Source: Acidobacteriota bacterium | GTDB lineage: Bacteria > Actinomycetota > Acidimicrobiia > Acidimicrobiales > Ilumatobacteraceae | Direction: 5' to 3' | Assembly (NCBI GenBank): GCA_018969685.1 | Contig: JAGWXX010000002.1 | Span: forward strand, 1-64,000 | DNA: 64,000 bases | Shown here: piece after piece, positions 27,515 to 35,986 of the stretch | Layout of the letters: each line of letters starts with the position of its first letter | Position numbering within the stretch: position 1 is the first letter of the stretch | Translations under genes and position numbers: made by a program | The notes under the pieces: generated by a model | What the model saw: the letters and a program-made list of their open reading frames with translations, nothing else | Told to the model about the DNA's origin: nothing | The model's database searches: none

Positions 27515-27925
27515 TCAGCGCGAGCTTCTCAATTCGACCGACGCGGTCTCGGGTGCCGTATTCGGCGCGTCCTCCAGGACGGTGTACCACTCCCACGGCA
27601 CCTCTCCGCCGTGGATCCACACCTTGTCCTGCACCGCGTAGCAGCACGTCTCTGCCTGCGACACCGCGACCTCGAACCCCTTCGACACCGCGTCCTCGAT
27701 CTTCGCCGCGACCTCGTCCGGGCCGTCGAGCTCGACGCCGACGTGGTTCATCGTGCCGGGCTCTCCCGAGCCCTCGATGAGCACCAGCTTCAGGGGCGGG
27801 TCGGCCACGACGAAGTTGGCGTATCCGTCCCGGACCTTTGCGGGACCGACGCCGAACATCCTGGTGTAGTGGTCGATGGCCGCATCGAGATCGCCGACGT
27901 TCAGGGCCAACTGCACTCGCGACAT
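27515..27925 (-). CDS. ArsI/CadI-type VOC metalloenzyme
   Basis: MSRVQLALNVGDLDAAIDHYTRMFGVGPAKVRDGYANFVVADPPLKLVL…AETCCYAVQDKVWIHGGEVPWEWYTVL. Confidence 0.83.
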   Translation of the reverse strand: MSRVQLALNVGDLDAAIDHYTRMFGVGPAKVRDGYANFVVADPPLKLVLIEGSGEPGTMNHVGVELDGPDEVAAKIEDAVSKGFEVAVSQAETCCYAVQDKVWIHGGEVPWEWYTVLEDAPNTAPETASVELRSSR

Positions 27926-27962
27926 GGGGTCCTCCTTGCTCGCCGGAGAGGGTATTGGACGC

Positions 27963-28577
27963 TCAGCGTCCCGCGCCGAGGCCCATCGCCTCGGCCTGCT
28001 GCTCGACCATCGCCGACATCAGGTCGACGACGTCCCCGATGTGCGCGTTCAACGGCACCGCGGGATCGAGCTTCATCGCCAGGGGCCCGTCGAGCAGCAG
28101 CGTCGCGAAACCGTGTGCCGACGACCACATCAGCGACGACCACGCGGCGGCCGTCCGCCGATCGGCGGTGGCCCCGATCGTCCGCTGCACGAGTTGCTGC
28201 AGCCGTCCGTACGCCGCATCGGCTGCGATCCGCGCCACGGCGTGCGTCGTGACGCCGCACAGGTCGGCGCGAAACATGATGCGGAAGTGCCCGGGGTACT
28301 CGAGCGCCGTGCGCAGGTACGCCTCGAAGCAACGGCGCGCGGGGCGGTCGTCGCCGTCGAGCGCCTCCTCGAAGCGCGACCCGAGCAGGTCGAATCCCTC
28401 GGCTGCAATGGCCGCGAAGATGCCGGACCGGTCGGTGAAGTGGTGGTACGGGGCCTGGTGGCTGACGCCCGCCCTCCTCGCCACCTCGCGCATCGACACG
28501 CTGTCCGGACCGCCGCCGGCCACCATGGCGACCGCTGCATCGAGCACGGCGCGACGGGTGTCCACGGGACGGATCAT
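27963..28577 (-). CDS. TetR/AcrR-family regulator
   Basis: ILDAAVAMVAGGGPDSVSMREVARRAGVSHQAPYHHFTDRSGIFAAIA-like N-terminal HTH. Confidence 0.9.
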   Translation of the reverse strand: MIRPVDTRRAVLDAAVAMVAGGGPDSVSMREVARRAGVSHQAPYHHFTDRSGIFAAIAAEGFDLLGSRFEEALDGDDRPARRCFEAYLRTALEYPGHFRIMFRADLCGVTTHAVARIAADAAYGRLQQLVQRTIGATADRRTAAAWSSLMWSSAHGFATLLLDGPLAMKLDPAVPLNAHIGDVVDLMSAMVEQQAEAMGLGAGR

Positions 28578-28593
28578 ACGCCGAGCGCTACTT

Positions 28594-28625
28594 GACAGTG
28601 TCCAGCCCGCGGGCTAGACACTGTC
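28594..28625. promoter_or_regulatory. 32-bp near-perfect palindromic operator between tetR and MFS gene
   Basis: GACAGTGTCCAGCCCGCGGGCTAGACACTGTC, one mismatched pair. Confidence 0.8.
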
Positions 28626-28644
28626 TACCCACCAGGAGGTCACC

Positions 28645-30195
28645 GTGTCCACACGTACAGACGCACAACCCGCCGCCTATGCCCGCCGCTGGTGGGTGCT
28701 GCTCGTCCTCAGCGCGAGCGTCTTTCTCGTCGTCGTCGACAACCTCATCATCAACGTCGCGCTCCCCACCCTGCAGCGCGAACTCGACGCTGGCACGTCG
28801 GCGCTGCAGTGGATCGTCGACGCCTACGCGCTCGTCTTCGCCTGCCTGCTGCTCGCCGGCGGCGGCATCGGCGACCGGCTCGGCAGGAAGCGGACGATGC
28901 AGATCGGGCTGCTGATCTTCGCCGCGTGCAGCGGTGCGGCCGCGCTCGCCTCGACCAGCGGCCAGCTGATCTTCTGGCGCGGCGCGATGGGCGTCGGTGC
29001 GGCGCTCATCTTCCCCGCCACGCTCGCGATCATCACCAATCTCTTCACCGATCCCGTCGAGCGCGCGAAGGCAATCGGCATCTGGTCGGCGGTGTCGGGC
29101 ATGGCAGTGGCCTTCGGTCCGATCGCCGGCGGCTTCCTGCTGGAGCACTTCTGGTGGGGGTCGGTGTTCCTCATCAACCTCCCGATCGTCGCCGCCGCTC
29201 TCGTCGCCGGCGCCGTGCTCGTCCCCGAGTCGAAGGCCGCCGAGTCGGGACGAATCGACACGGTCGGACTGGTGCTGTCCTTCGTCGGCATCGCCGCACT
29301 CGTGTTCACGGTCATCGAGTCCCCCCACTGGGGATGGGGCAGCGCACGGTCGAACCTCGGATTCGCCCTGTCGGTGGCGGTGCTCGCCGCATTCGTCAGG
29401 TGGGAGTCCCGGCGCGAGCACCCCCTGCTGGACGTCAGGTTCTTCCGCAACGCCCGGTTCAGCGCGGCCACCGGCTCCATCGGCATCGCCTTCTTCAGCC
29501 TGTTCGGATTCACCTTCCTCGTCACCCAGTACTTCCAGTTCGTCCGTGGCTACGACCCGCTCGAGTCCGGCGTCCGCACGCTGCCGTTCGCGCTGGGAGC
29601 CGGCATCACCGCACCCATCGCTGCGCGCGCCGCGCTGCGGTGGGGAACCAAGCGGGTGGTGGCGCTCGGGCTGTTCCTGATGTCGACGGGCTTCTTCATC
29701 GTGGGCACGATCGACGCCGACGCCGCCTACTTCGGGCCGATCATCGCGTCGATGGTGATCATGGCGATGGGCCTGTCGCTCGTCACCTCGCCCAGCACCG
29801 ACGCGGTCATGGGCACGCTTCCGCTCGACAAGGCCGGCGTGGGGTCGGCAGTGAACGACCTCTCGCGGGAGGTGGGTGGCACGCTCGGCGTCGCCGTCAC
29901 CGGATCGGTGTTCGTCAGCCTCTACGGGCCGCGCCTCACCGAGCGGTTCGGCGAGATCCCGGGCCTCGCGCAGGCGCTCCCGCCCGAGGTCGTCGAGGTG
30001 GCGAGCAACTCGGTCGGTGCGGCCTATGCGGTGGTGCAGCAGGCGCCGGCGGATGCCGTGGAGCCGATGCTGCTGGCCGTGAGCGATTCGTTCATGCGCG
30101 GCTTCGGCACGGCCTGTCTCGTCGTCTCGGGAGTCGCGCTGGTCGGCTCGCTCGCAGCACTCCGGTTCCTGCCGGCACGGCCAGCCAAGGAGTAA
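28645..30195 (+). CDS. MFS drug exporter, DHA2 (EmrB/QacA) family, 14-TM
   Basis: VVDNLIINVALPTLQRELDAGTSALQWIVDAYALVFACLLLAGGGIGDRLGRKR; RBS AGGAGG, GTG start. Confidence 0.92.
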   Translation: MSTRTDAQPAAYARRWWVLLVLSASVFLVVVDNLIINVALPTLQRELDAGTSALQWIVDAYALVFACLLLAGGGIGDRLGRKRTMQIGLLIFAACSGAAALASTSGQLIFWRGAMGVGAALIFPATLAIITNLFTDPVERAKAIGIWSAVSGMAVAFGPIAGGFLLEHFWWGSVFLINLPIVAAALVAGAVLVPESKAAESGRIDTVGLVLSFVGIAALVFTVIESPHWGWGSARSNLGFALSVAVLAAFVRWESRREHPLLDVRFFRNARFSAATGSIGIAFFSLFGFTFLVTQYFQFVRGYDPLESGVRTLPFALGAGITAPIAARAALRWGTKRVVALGLFLMSTGFFIVGTIDADAAYFGPIIASMVIMAMGLSLVTSPSTDAVMGTLPLDKAGVGSAVNDLSREVGGTLGVAVTGSVFVSLYGPRLTERFGEIPGLAQALPPEVVEVASNSVGAAYAVVQQAPADAVEPMLLAVSDSFMRGFGTACLVVSGVALVGSLAALRFLPARPAKE

Positions 30196-30275
30196 CGAGC
30201 CAGCGGTGCGCGACGCCTCGCCGCCTGCCACGATGTGGCGGGCGTTCGGTACTCCGACCCGTCACCCGCACCGAC

Positions 30276-30971
30276 ATGACTGCACCGACGCACGCCCAGT
30301 GGGAGCAACTCCGGCGGCTGATCCACGCCATCGACGCGCGGCTGCCGTTCGCAGGCGCACCGCCCGAGCTGGTCGCGCTGCGACACATGCTTCCCGCGCT
30401 CGGGCTCGTCGGCAGGGAGTTCGCGACCGACCCGCGCGACCAGACGCTCCGTGACCGCACGGTGGGCACGCTCGACGCCGTCGAGGTGCGCCAGGCGCTC
30501 ACGCGGGTGCTGCACCACGACCAGTTCATCGCGGGCAAGTTCCGGTCGCTCGTCAACAGCGGCGCGGTGCAGCGGCTGTGCCGCCGTGCACATGCGATTG
30601 CGCTCACCGACGACGGCTGGCCGATCGCGCTCGCGGTCGACGACGACGGTCGCATCCCCATTGGCATGGTGGTGCGCAGCCTGGGCAGCGGCATCGAGGG
30701 ACGCACGACCGGTGGCCGGCGCCGTTGCCCCCACGCGCACTGCGGCGGCTGGGACGTCTCGGTGGCGTGGGAGACGGGACAGGACACCCGGATCTGCACC
30801 GAGGGTTGGCACTTCGACCCCGTGTCGCGCGAACTGCGCATCGTCGGCGGGGGGGAGATCACGGCGCGGGTGCCCGTCGATCCCTCGGCAGAGGTGCTCC
30901 CGTTGCCACGCCCCAAGTGGCCGACGAGGGAGCTGCTCCTCACGCACCCCGCGTGGTGGGCGGCCGGATAG
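30276..30971 (+). CDS. Hypothetical protein with CPHAHC metal-site-like motif
   Basis: 231-aa ORF with high GC3; no family recognised. Confidence 0.65.
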   Translation: MTAPTHAQWEQLRRLIHAIDARLPFAGAPPELVALRHMLPALGLVGREFATDPRDQTLRDRTVGTLDAVEVRQALTRVLHHDQFIAGKFRSLVNSGAVQRLCRRAHAIALTDDGWPIALAVDDDGRIPIGMVVRSLGSGIEGRTTGGRRRCPHAHCGGWDVSVAWETGQDTRICTEGWHFDPVSRELRIVGGGEITARVPVDPSAEVLPLPRPKWPTRELLLTHPAWWAAG

Positions 30972-30987
30972 CCGTCCGTTCAGCACG

Positions 30988-31019
30988 ACACCCGGGCAGT
31001 GCCCGACCCGGGACGGGTG
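30988..31019. terminator. Possible bidirectional terminator hairpin between convergent genes
   Basis: CACCCGGG…CCCGGGACGGGTG nested inverted repeat, no U-tract. Confidence 0.4.
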
Positions 31020-31029
31020 CGGCCGCTTG

Positions 31030-31803
31030 CTACGCGACCACGAAGCTCGTCATCGAGATCGAGCCGAGCGCGCATCCGCCCGACACGATCCGCGCGGCAC
31101 TGCCTGACTCGCGGGCCACGCCCGCGACGTAGAGCGCGGGGACGAAGTGGTCGGGCGTCGGGTGCGCGAGCGTGAAGTCGCGGCGCTCGCGGGCGGACGC
31201 CAGCCTCGACGGGTCGTCGACGAGCACCTCCCGCGTCCACGCGTCGAACTCCACCGCCCACGCGTGCCCTCCCTCGTCGTTCGACCAGTCGATGCGGCCG
31301 AGGTTGTGCACGAGGTTGCCGCTGCCGAGGATCAGCACGCCCTCGTCGCGCAGCGCGTCGAGCGATGCGCCGATGCGGACGTGTTCGTCGAACCCCAGCC
31401 GTGCGTCGATGGACAACTGCACGACGGGCACGTCCGCCGCGGGATACATGTGCACCAGCACCGACCACGTGCCGTGGTCGAGACCCCACGCCGAGTCGTC
31501 GTGGACGACCCCGAGCGGAGCCAGTACCTCCGCCGTCCGCGAGGCGAGCCACGCGCTGCCTGGCGCGGGGTACTGCACGGCGAACAGCTCGGGAGGGAAC
31601 CCCGAGAAGTCGTGGATCGTGCGCGGCGACGCCATCGACGTCACGGCGGTTGCCCCGACGTACCAATGTGCCGAGATGGCGAGGATGGCCCGCGGTACCG
31701 GCATTGATCGGGCGGCATCGGCCCATGCCATGGTGTGCCGGCTCGGCTGGAGTGCGTTCATCGGGCTCCCGTGGCCGACGAAGAGCGCGGGCACGCGTTC
31801 CAT
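31030..31803 (-). CDS. DODA-type extradiol dioxygenase (LigB/YgiD family)
   Basis: ALFVGHGSPMNAL…AISAHWY…HDFSGFPPELFAVQYPAPG…GLDHGTWSVLVHMYP…GSGNLVHNL. Confidence 0.92.
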   Translation of the reverse strand: MERVPALFVGHGSPMNALQPSRHTMAWADAARSMPVPRAILAISAHWYVGATAVTSMASPRTIHDFSGFPPELFAVQYPAPGSAWLASRTAEVLAPLGVVHDDSAWGLDHGTWSVLVHMYPAADVPVVQLSIDARLGFDEHVRIGASLDALRDEGVLILGSGNLVHNLGRIDWSNDEGGHAWAVEFDAWTREVLVDDPSRLASARERRDFTLAHPTPDHFVPALYVAGVARESGSAARIVSGGCALGSISMTSFVVA

Positions 31804-31810
31804 GGCAGAG

Positions 31811-31836
31811 AAGATAGTTGCGTCCGCAACTATCTT
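31811..31836. promoter_or_regulatory. Perfect 12-bp-arm palindrome in divergent intergenic region
   Basis: AAGATAGTTGCG-TC-CGCAACTATCTT. Confidence 0.8.
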
Positions 31837-31887
31837 GCAACTCCTCCGGGTGGGGCGCTTCCCGTCGATCGTCCTAGCGTCACGGAC

Positions 31888-32760
31888 GTGACGGACTGGA
31901 GCGACCTGACGCGACGCGCCGCCTTTGCCTCCCACCGGCTGGTCGGATGGATTTTCTGGGATCCCGGTGCCAAGGCGAACCTCGCGTCGCTCGGAGTCCC
32001 CGACGGCCTCGGCCACTACATCGTGAACCGCGCCGCACCCCTCGCCGCCGCAGGCCCGGAGGTGGTCACCGCCGCGTTCTTCTCGATCGCACCCGAGCTC
32101 GTCAGGTTCGCACTCGACCACGCCGCGCCGCACGTGTCGTGGCGGGACGCGACCGTGGCGCGCGACGCGGCCGTGGTCGGGGGTCTGCGACGGATGGCAC
32201 CGGAGGTGGTCGCACCTCTCGAATCGCTCGCCGACCAGCTGTGGAGGACGGTCGACGCGCTCCCGGTGGCCGGCCGGGCGCTCTTCGCGGCACACAGGGC
32301 GTGGCCGCGTCCCGACGATCCGCTCGCATCGGCGTGGAACGCCGTGAACGCCATCCGCGAATGGCGCGGCGACGTGCACTGGGCGATCCTCGTCGCCGAG
32401 GAAATCGGACCCATCGAGGCCGGACTGCTCCACGACGCGTGGATGGGGTACCCCGACCACTGGCTGCCGAAGAGCCGCGGCGCGAGCGAGGTGCAGATCG
32501 CCGACGCGCTCGCTTCGCTCGCAGCGCGCGGGCTCGCCGATTCCGGGCGGGTGAACGACCGCGGCGTCGCGTGGCGCCAGGAGATCGAGGAGCGCACGGA
32601 CCGGCTCTGCACCGTCGCGTGGCGCGAACTCGGCGAGACGAACGTCCTCGCGTTCCTCGGTGCGGTGGAACCCGTCAGCGAGCGGTTCCTCGCGCACATC
32701 GACGCCACGGCCGGCGACCTCTGGATGCCCGCCGCACGTACCCGCAGGCCGCGCAAGTAG
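31888..32760 (+). CDS. SCO6745-like / SalK-type HTH-related protein
   Basis: FASHRLVGWIFWDPGAKANLASLG…GDVHWAILVAEEIGPIEAGLLHDAWMGY. Confidence 0.7.
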   Translation: MTDWSDLTRRAAFASHRLVGWIFWDPGAKANLASLGVPDGLGHYIVNRAAPLAAAGPEVVTAAFFSIAPELVRFALDHAAPHVSWRDATVARDAAVVGGLRRMAPEVVAPLESLADQLWRTVDALPVAGRALFAAHRAWPRPDDPLASAWNAVNAIREWRGDVHWAILVAEEIGPIEAGLLHDAWMGYPDHWLPKSRGASEVQIADALASLAARGLADSGRVNDRGVAWRQEIEERTDRLCTVAWRELGETNVLAFLGAVEPVSERFLAHIDATAGDLWMPAARTRRPRK

Positions 32761-32776
32761 CCTTTCCACCCGCGAC

Positions 32777-33754
32777 ATGACGACATCACCCTCCACCGAC
32801 ACGTCCGTCCGCGCGACCGGCCTCGTCAAGCGATATGGCGACGTCACCGCGCTCGACGGCCTCGACCTCGTGGTCGAGGGTGGCACGGTGCTCGGACTGC
32901 TCGGCCCCAACGGTGCCGGCAAGACCACCGCGGTGTCGATCCTCACGACGCTCGTCAAGCCCGATGCGGGAACGGCAACCGTGGCCGGCGTCGACCTCGT
33001 CGCGGATCCGCGCGGGGTGCGCAACCGGATCGGACTCTCCGGCCAGTACGCCGCGGTCGACGAGCACCTGACCGCGACCGAGAACCTCGAGATGATCGGC
33101 TGCCTCTACGGCATGCCGCGTCGCGAGGCGCGTCGCCGCGCCCACGAGCTGATCGAGCAGTTCCGGCTCTCGGAGGCTGCGAACCGTCCGCTGAAGACGT
33201 TCTCCGGCGGCATGCGCCGGCGCATCGACCTCGCGGGGGCGCTCATCGCCGATCCGCCCGTGCTGTTCCTGGACGAGCCGACGACGGGGCTCGATCCCCG
33301 CAGCCGCGGGGAGCTGTGGGACTCGATCCGCGACCGCGTGCGCGGCGGCACCACGGTGCTGCTGACGACGCAGTACCTCGAGGAGGCCGACCAGCTGGCC
33401 GACGAGATCGTCGTCATCGACCACGGCCGCGCCATCGCGCGCGGCACGGCGTCGGAACTGAAGCGCCGCGTCGGCGGCGAGCACCTGGACGTGCACGTGC
33501 GCCCGGGGGCCGACGTTGCGACGGTGCGCGAGGTGCTCGCAGCGGTGGCGACGGGTCCCCTCCGCGTGCACGCCGAGGACGGCGAGGTGTCCGCACCCGT
33601 CGCAAACGGCGTCGAGGCGCTTCGCACCGTGCTGAAGTCGCTGGAGGAGCGCCGCATCGACATCGCCGACATCGGCCTCCGCCGGCCGACGCTCGACGAC
33701 GTGTTCATGGAGCTCACCGGCCACGAGGCAAGCGACGCGGAGGTGGCGGGGTGA
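32777..33754 (+). CDS. ABC transporter ATP-binding protein, DrrA-like
   Basis: GLLGPNGAGKTTAVSILTTL…FSGGMRRRIDLAGAL…LFLDEPTTGLDPRSR. Confidence 0.93.
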   Translation: MTTSPSTDTSVRATGLVKRYGDVTALDGLDLVVEGGTVLGLLGPNGAGKTTAVSILTTLVKPDAGTATVAGVDLVADPRGVRNRIGLSGQYAAVDEHLTATENLEMIGCLYGMPRREARRRAHELIEQFRLSEAANRPLKTFSGGMRRRIDLAGALIADPPVLFLDEPTTGLDPRSRGELWDSIRDRVRGGTTVLLTTQYLEEADQLADEIVVIDHGRAIARGTASELKRRVGGEHLDVHVRPGADVATVREVLAAVATGPLRVHAEDGEVSAPVANGVEALRTVLKSLEERRIDIADIGLRRPTLDDVFMELTGHEASDAEVAG

Positions 33755-34542
33755 GCGTGCTCCGCGACGCCGTGATCGTGGCGCGGCGGAACGTCATCCG
33801 CATCCGTCGGGTGCCCGAGGTGATGACGTTCGTCCTCATCCAGCCGCTCATGTTCGTGCTGCTCTTCGCCTACGTCTTCGGCGGATCGATCGACATCCCC
33901 GGCGGCAGCTACCGCGAGTTCCTGATGGCCGGCATCTTCGCCCAGACCGTGGTGTTCGGCGCGACCTTCACCGGCGCCGGCCTCGCCGAGGACATGCAGA
34001 AGGGCCTGATCAACCGGTTCCGTTCGCTGCCGATGTCGCGGGCCGCCGTGGTCGCGGGGCGCACCGCCAGCGACGTCATCTACAACGCGCTCTCGATCAC
34101 CACCATGTCGCTCGCCGGGCTCGTCGTGGGGTGGCGCATCCGCGGGTCGCTCCTCGACGCTGTGACGGGGTATGCCCTGCTGCTGTTCTTTTCGTACGCA
34201 TTCTCGTGGGTGATGGCCTGCATCGGACTCGTGGTCCCCACGCCGGAGGTGGTGAACAACGCCTCGTTCGTCGTGCTGTTCCCGATGACGTTCATCGCCA
34301 ACACGTTCGTGCCGTCGAGCAACCTGCCCGGCGTGCTGCGCCACTTCGCCGAGTGGAACCCCGTGTCGGCGCTGACGCAGGCGGCACGGGAATTGTTCGG
34401 CAACATCCCGGCGGGCACGCCGGCAGAGACGTCGTGGCCGATGCGCAACAGCGCGCTGTACTGCCTCGTCTGGGCGGTGGCGCTGGTGGTGGTGTTCGCA
34501 CCATTGGCGACGCGGCTCTACCGCCGCGCCGGCACCCGCTGA
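33751..34542 (+). CDS. ABC-2 type permease, DrrB-like
   Basis: IQPLMFVLLFAYVFGG…GLINRFRSLPMSRAAVV; GTGA overlap. Confidence 0.92.
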   Translation: MSVLRDAVIVARRNVIRIRRVPEVMTFVLIQPLMFVLLFAYVFGGSIDIPGGSYREFLMAGIFAQTVVFGATFTGAGLAEDMQKGLINRFRSLPMSRAAVVAGRTASDVIYNALSITTMSLAGLVVGWRIRGSLLDAVTGYALLLFFSYAFSWVMACIGLVVPTPEVVNNASFVVLFPMTFIANTFVPSSNLPGVLRHFAEWNPVSALTQAARELFGNIPAGTPAETSWPMRNSALYCLVWAVALVVVFAPLATRLYRRAGTR

Positions 34543-34611
34543 CCCGCAGGTCACGGACACGCTCCACCGGTGCGTCACCCTGGTGACACCATCGTCACCC
34601 GAGGAGGACGC

Positions 34612-34866
34612 ATGACCCAGGATCGACAGACCTGCCCCACCTGCCAGACCGACACCGTGGTGCCGGTCGTCTACGGATTCCCCATCGACGACACCTTCGA
34701 GGCGGCCGGTCGCGGCGAGGTGGTGCTGGGCGGATGCGTCATCGACGACGTCCCGTGGGAGCACCGCGGACAACAGGAGATGCGGTGCACTTCGTGCGGC
34801 AAGACCACGTGGGTCGGGCGCGCCCGCCACGGTTCGAGGGGTGGCACGACGGAGGATCCGGCCTGA
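34612..34866 (+). CDS. Small zinc-ribbon protein
   Basis: CPTC…CTSC; YGFPIDDTFEAAGRGEVVLGGCVI; RBS GAGGAGG. Confidence 0.75.
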   Translation: MTQDRQTCPTCQTDTVVPVVYGFPIDDTFEAAGRGEVVLGGCVIDDVPWEHRGQQEMRCTSCGKTTWVGRARHGSRGGTTEDPA

Positions 34867-34891
34867 ACGCCGCGTATAGCGTGCGGCACTG

Positions 34892-35986
34892 ATGCCCGAT
34901 CCGGTCGGATTCCTCATCGGCACGCTGTTCGGCGCCGTCATCGGCGTGGTCGCGGACCGGACGCTCGGGCCGCGCATCGACGCCCTCCAGCGCCGGACCC
35001 GCAATTGGTCGCGCCGGAGGCGCGCCGCACACACCACGGTCGACCGAGCGATCCGCGTGGGAGGCACCACCCTCGTCGTCCGCTGCGCGGACATCGCGTC
35101 CGGCTGGCGCCCGTCGCAGGTGCGCATCCGGTCGCACGGTGACCGGCCACCCATCGCCGACGTCGCTGCAACGTCGGACGTCGCCGCCGTCCTCCCGGCG
35201 ACCGACGTGCTCGACCGGGAGATCGAGGACCTGCGCCGCCGCATGAACGGCGAGGACGACGCGCAGTGGAACAGCGACCACCTCGGCCCACGACGCATCG
35301 ACGAGTCACGGGACGACAACGGCTCCTACGTGCGCATCGACACGGACGTCCACGACTGGGCCACCCACCGCGTCCTCCGCGCGCACTTCGCGCAGCGTGG
35401 CCAGAGCCTGTTCCACGCCGATCCGCTCGCTGCGAAGAATTCCATCGACCGGCTCATGTCGACGACGCTGCGCATCTTCCTGCAGGTCGTCACCGCCGAC
35501 GGGAAGCTGGTGATCGGCCGCCGGGGAACCAAGGAGGGCATCGACCAGCCGTCGACGATGTGCACCGCGCTCGAGGCCTGGGTGCTCGCGCGGCACGTCG
35601 ACAACGGCGCAGTGCGGATCGAGGACGTCGTCTCGTCCGCGCTCGAGGAGCAGCTCGGCATCGGCCGCGACCAAGATGGCGTGCTCGACGACCTGCTCTT
35701 CCACACGATCCTGCTGAACCTCGGGACGCGCAACTGGTCGATCCACGGCGTCCTCGATCTCGGCAGGGCCGGCATCACCGGCGCCGACCTCGCGTCCAGC
35801 CGTTCGATCGCGCCGGGGAACCTCCATTGGCTCGCCGACCCGCTCGAGTTCGTGCCGCTGCGCCGGAAGGACGTGCAGCGCATCGCCGGCTCGGGATTCA
35901 CGGGATGGATGCCCGAAGCCGTGGTGTGCCTGCGGAACTCGCTGGCCCTGCACGCGCCGGGGCTGCTGGAACGGAGTGGAGCATGA
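34892..35986 (+). CDS. Membrane-anchored protein with degenerate Nudix-like domain
   Basis: N-terminal TM FLIGTLFGAVIGVVAD; LQVVTADGKLVIGRRG…SSALEEQLGIG resembles a Nudix box lacking catalytic residues. Confidence 0.6.
   Translation: MPDPVGFLIGTLFGAVIGVVADRTLGPRIDALQRRTRNWSRRRRAAHTTVDRAIRVGGTTLVVRCADIASGWRPSQVRIRSHGDRPPIADVAATSDVAAVLPATDVLDREIEDLRRRMNGEDDAQWNSDHLGPRRIDESRDDNGSYVRIDTDVHDWATHRVLRAHFAQRGQSLFHADPLAAKNSIDRLMSTTLRIFLQVVTADGKLVIGRRGTKEGIDQPSTMCTALEAWVLARHVDNGAVRIEDVVSSALEEQLGIGRDQDGVLDDLLFHTILLNLGTRNWSIHGVLDLGRAGITGADLASSRSIAPGNLHWLADPLEFVPLRRKDVQRIAGSGFTGWMPEAVVCLRNSLALHAPGLLERSGA

Noticed and set aside
34867-34891. Terminator between zinc ribbon and Nudix-like gene
   Set aside because: Gap is only 25 nt with no stem-loop; genes may be co-transcribed
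34875-34892. TATAGC as leaderless -10 for the Nudix-like gene
   Set aside because: 11-nt gap to ATG is outside the 6-7 nt spacing seen for the others; not counted
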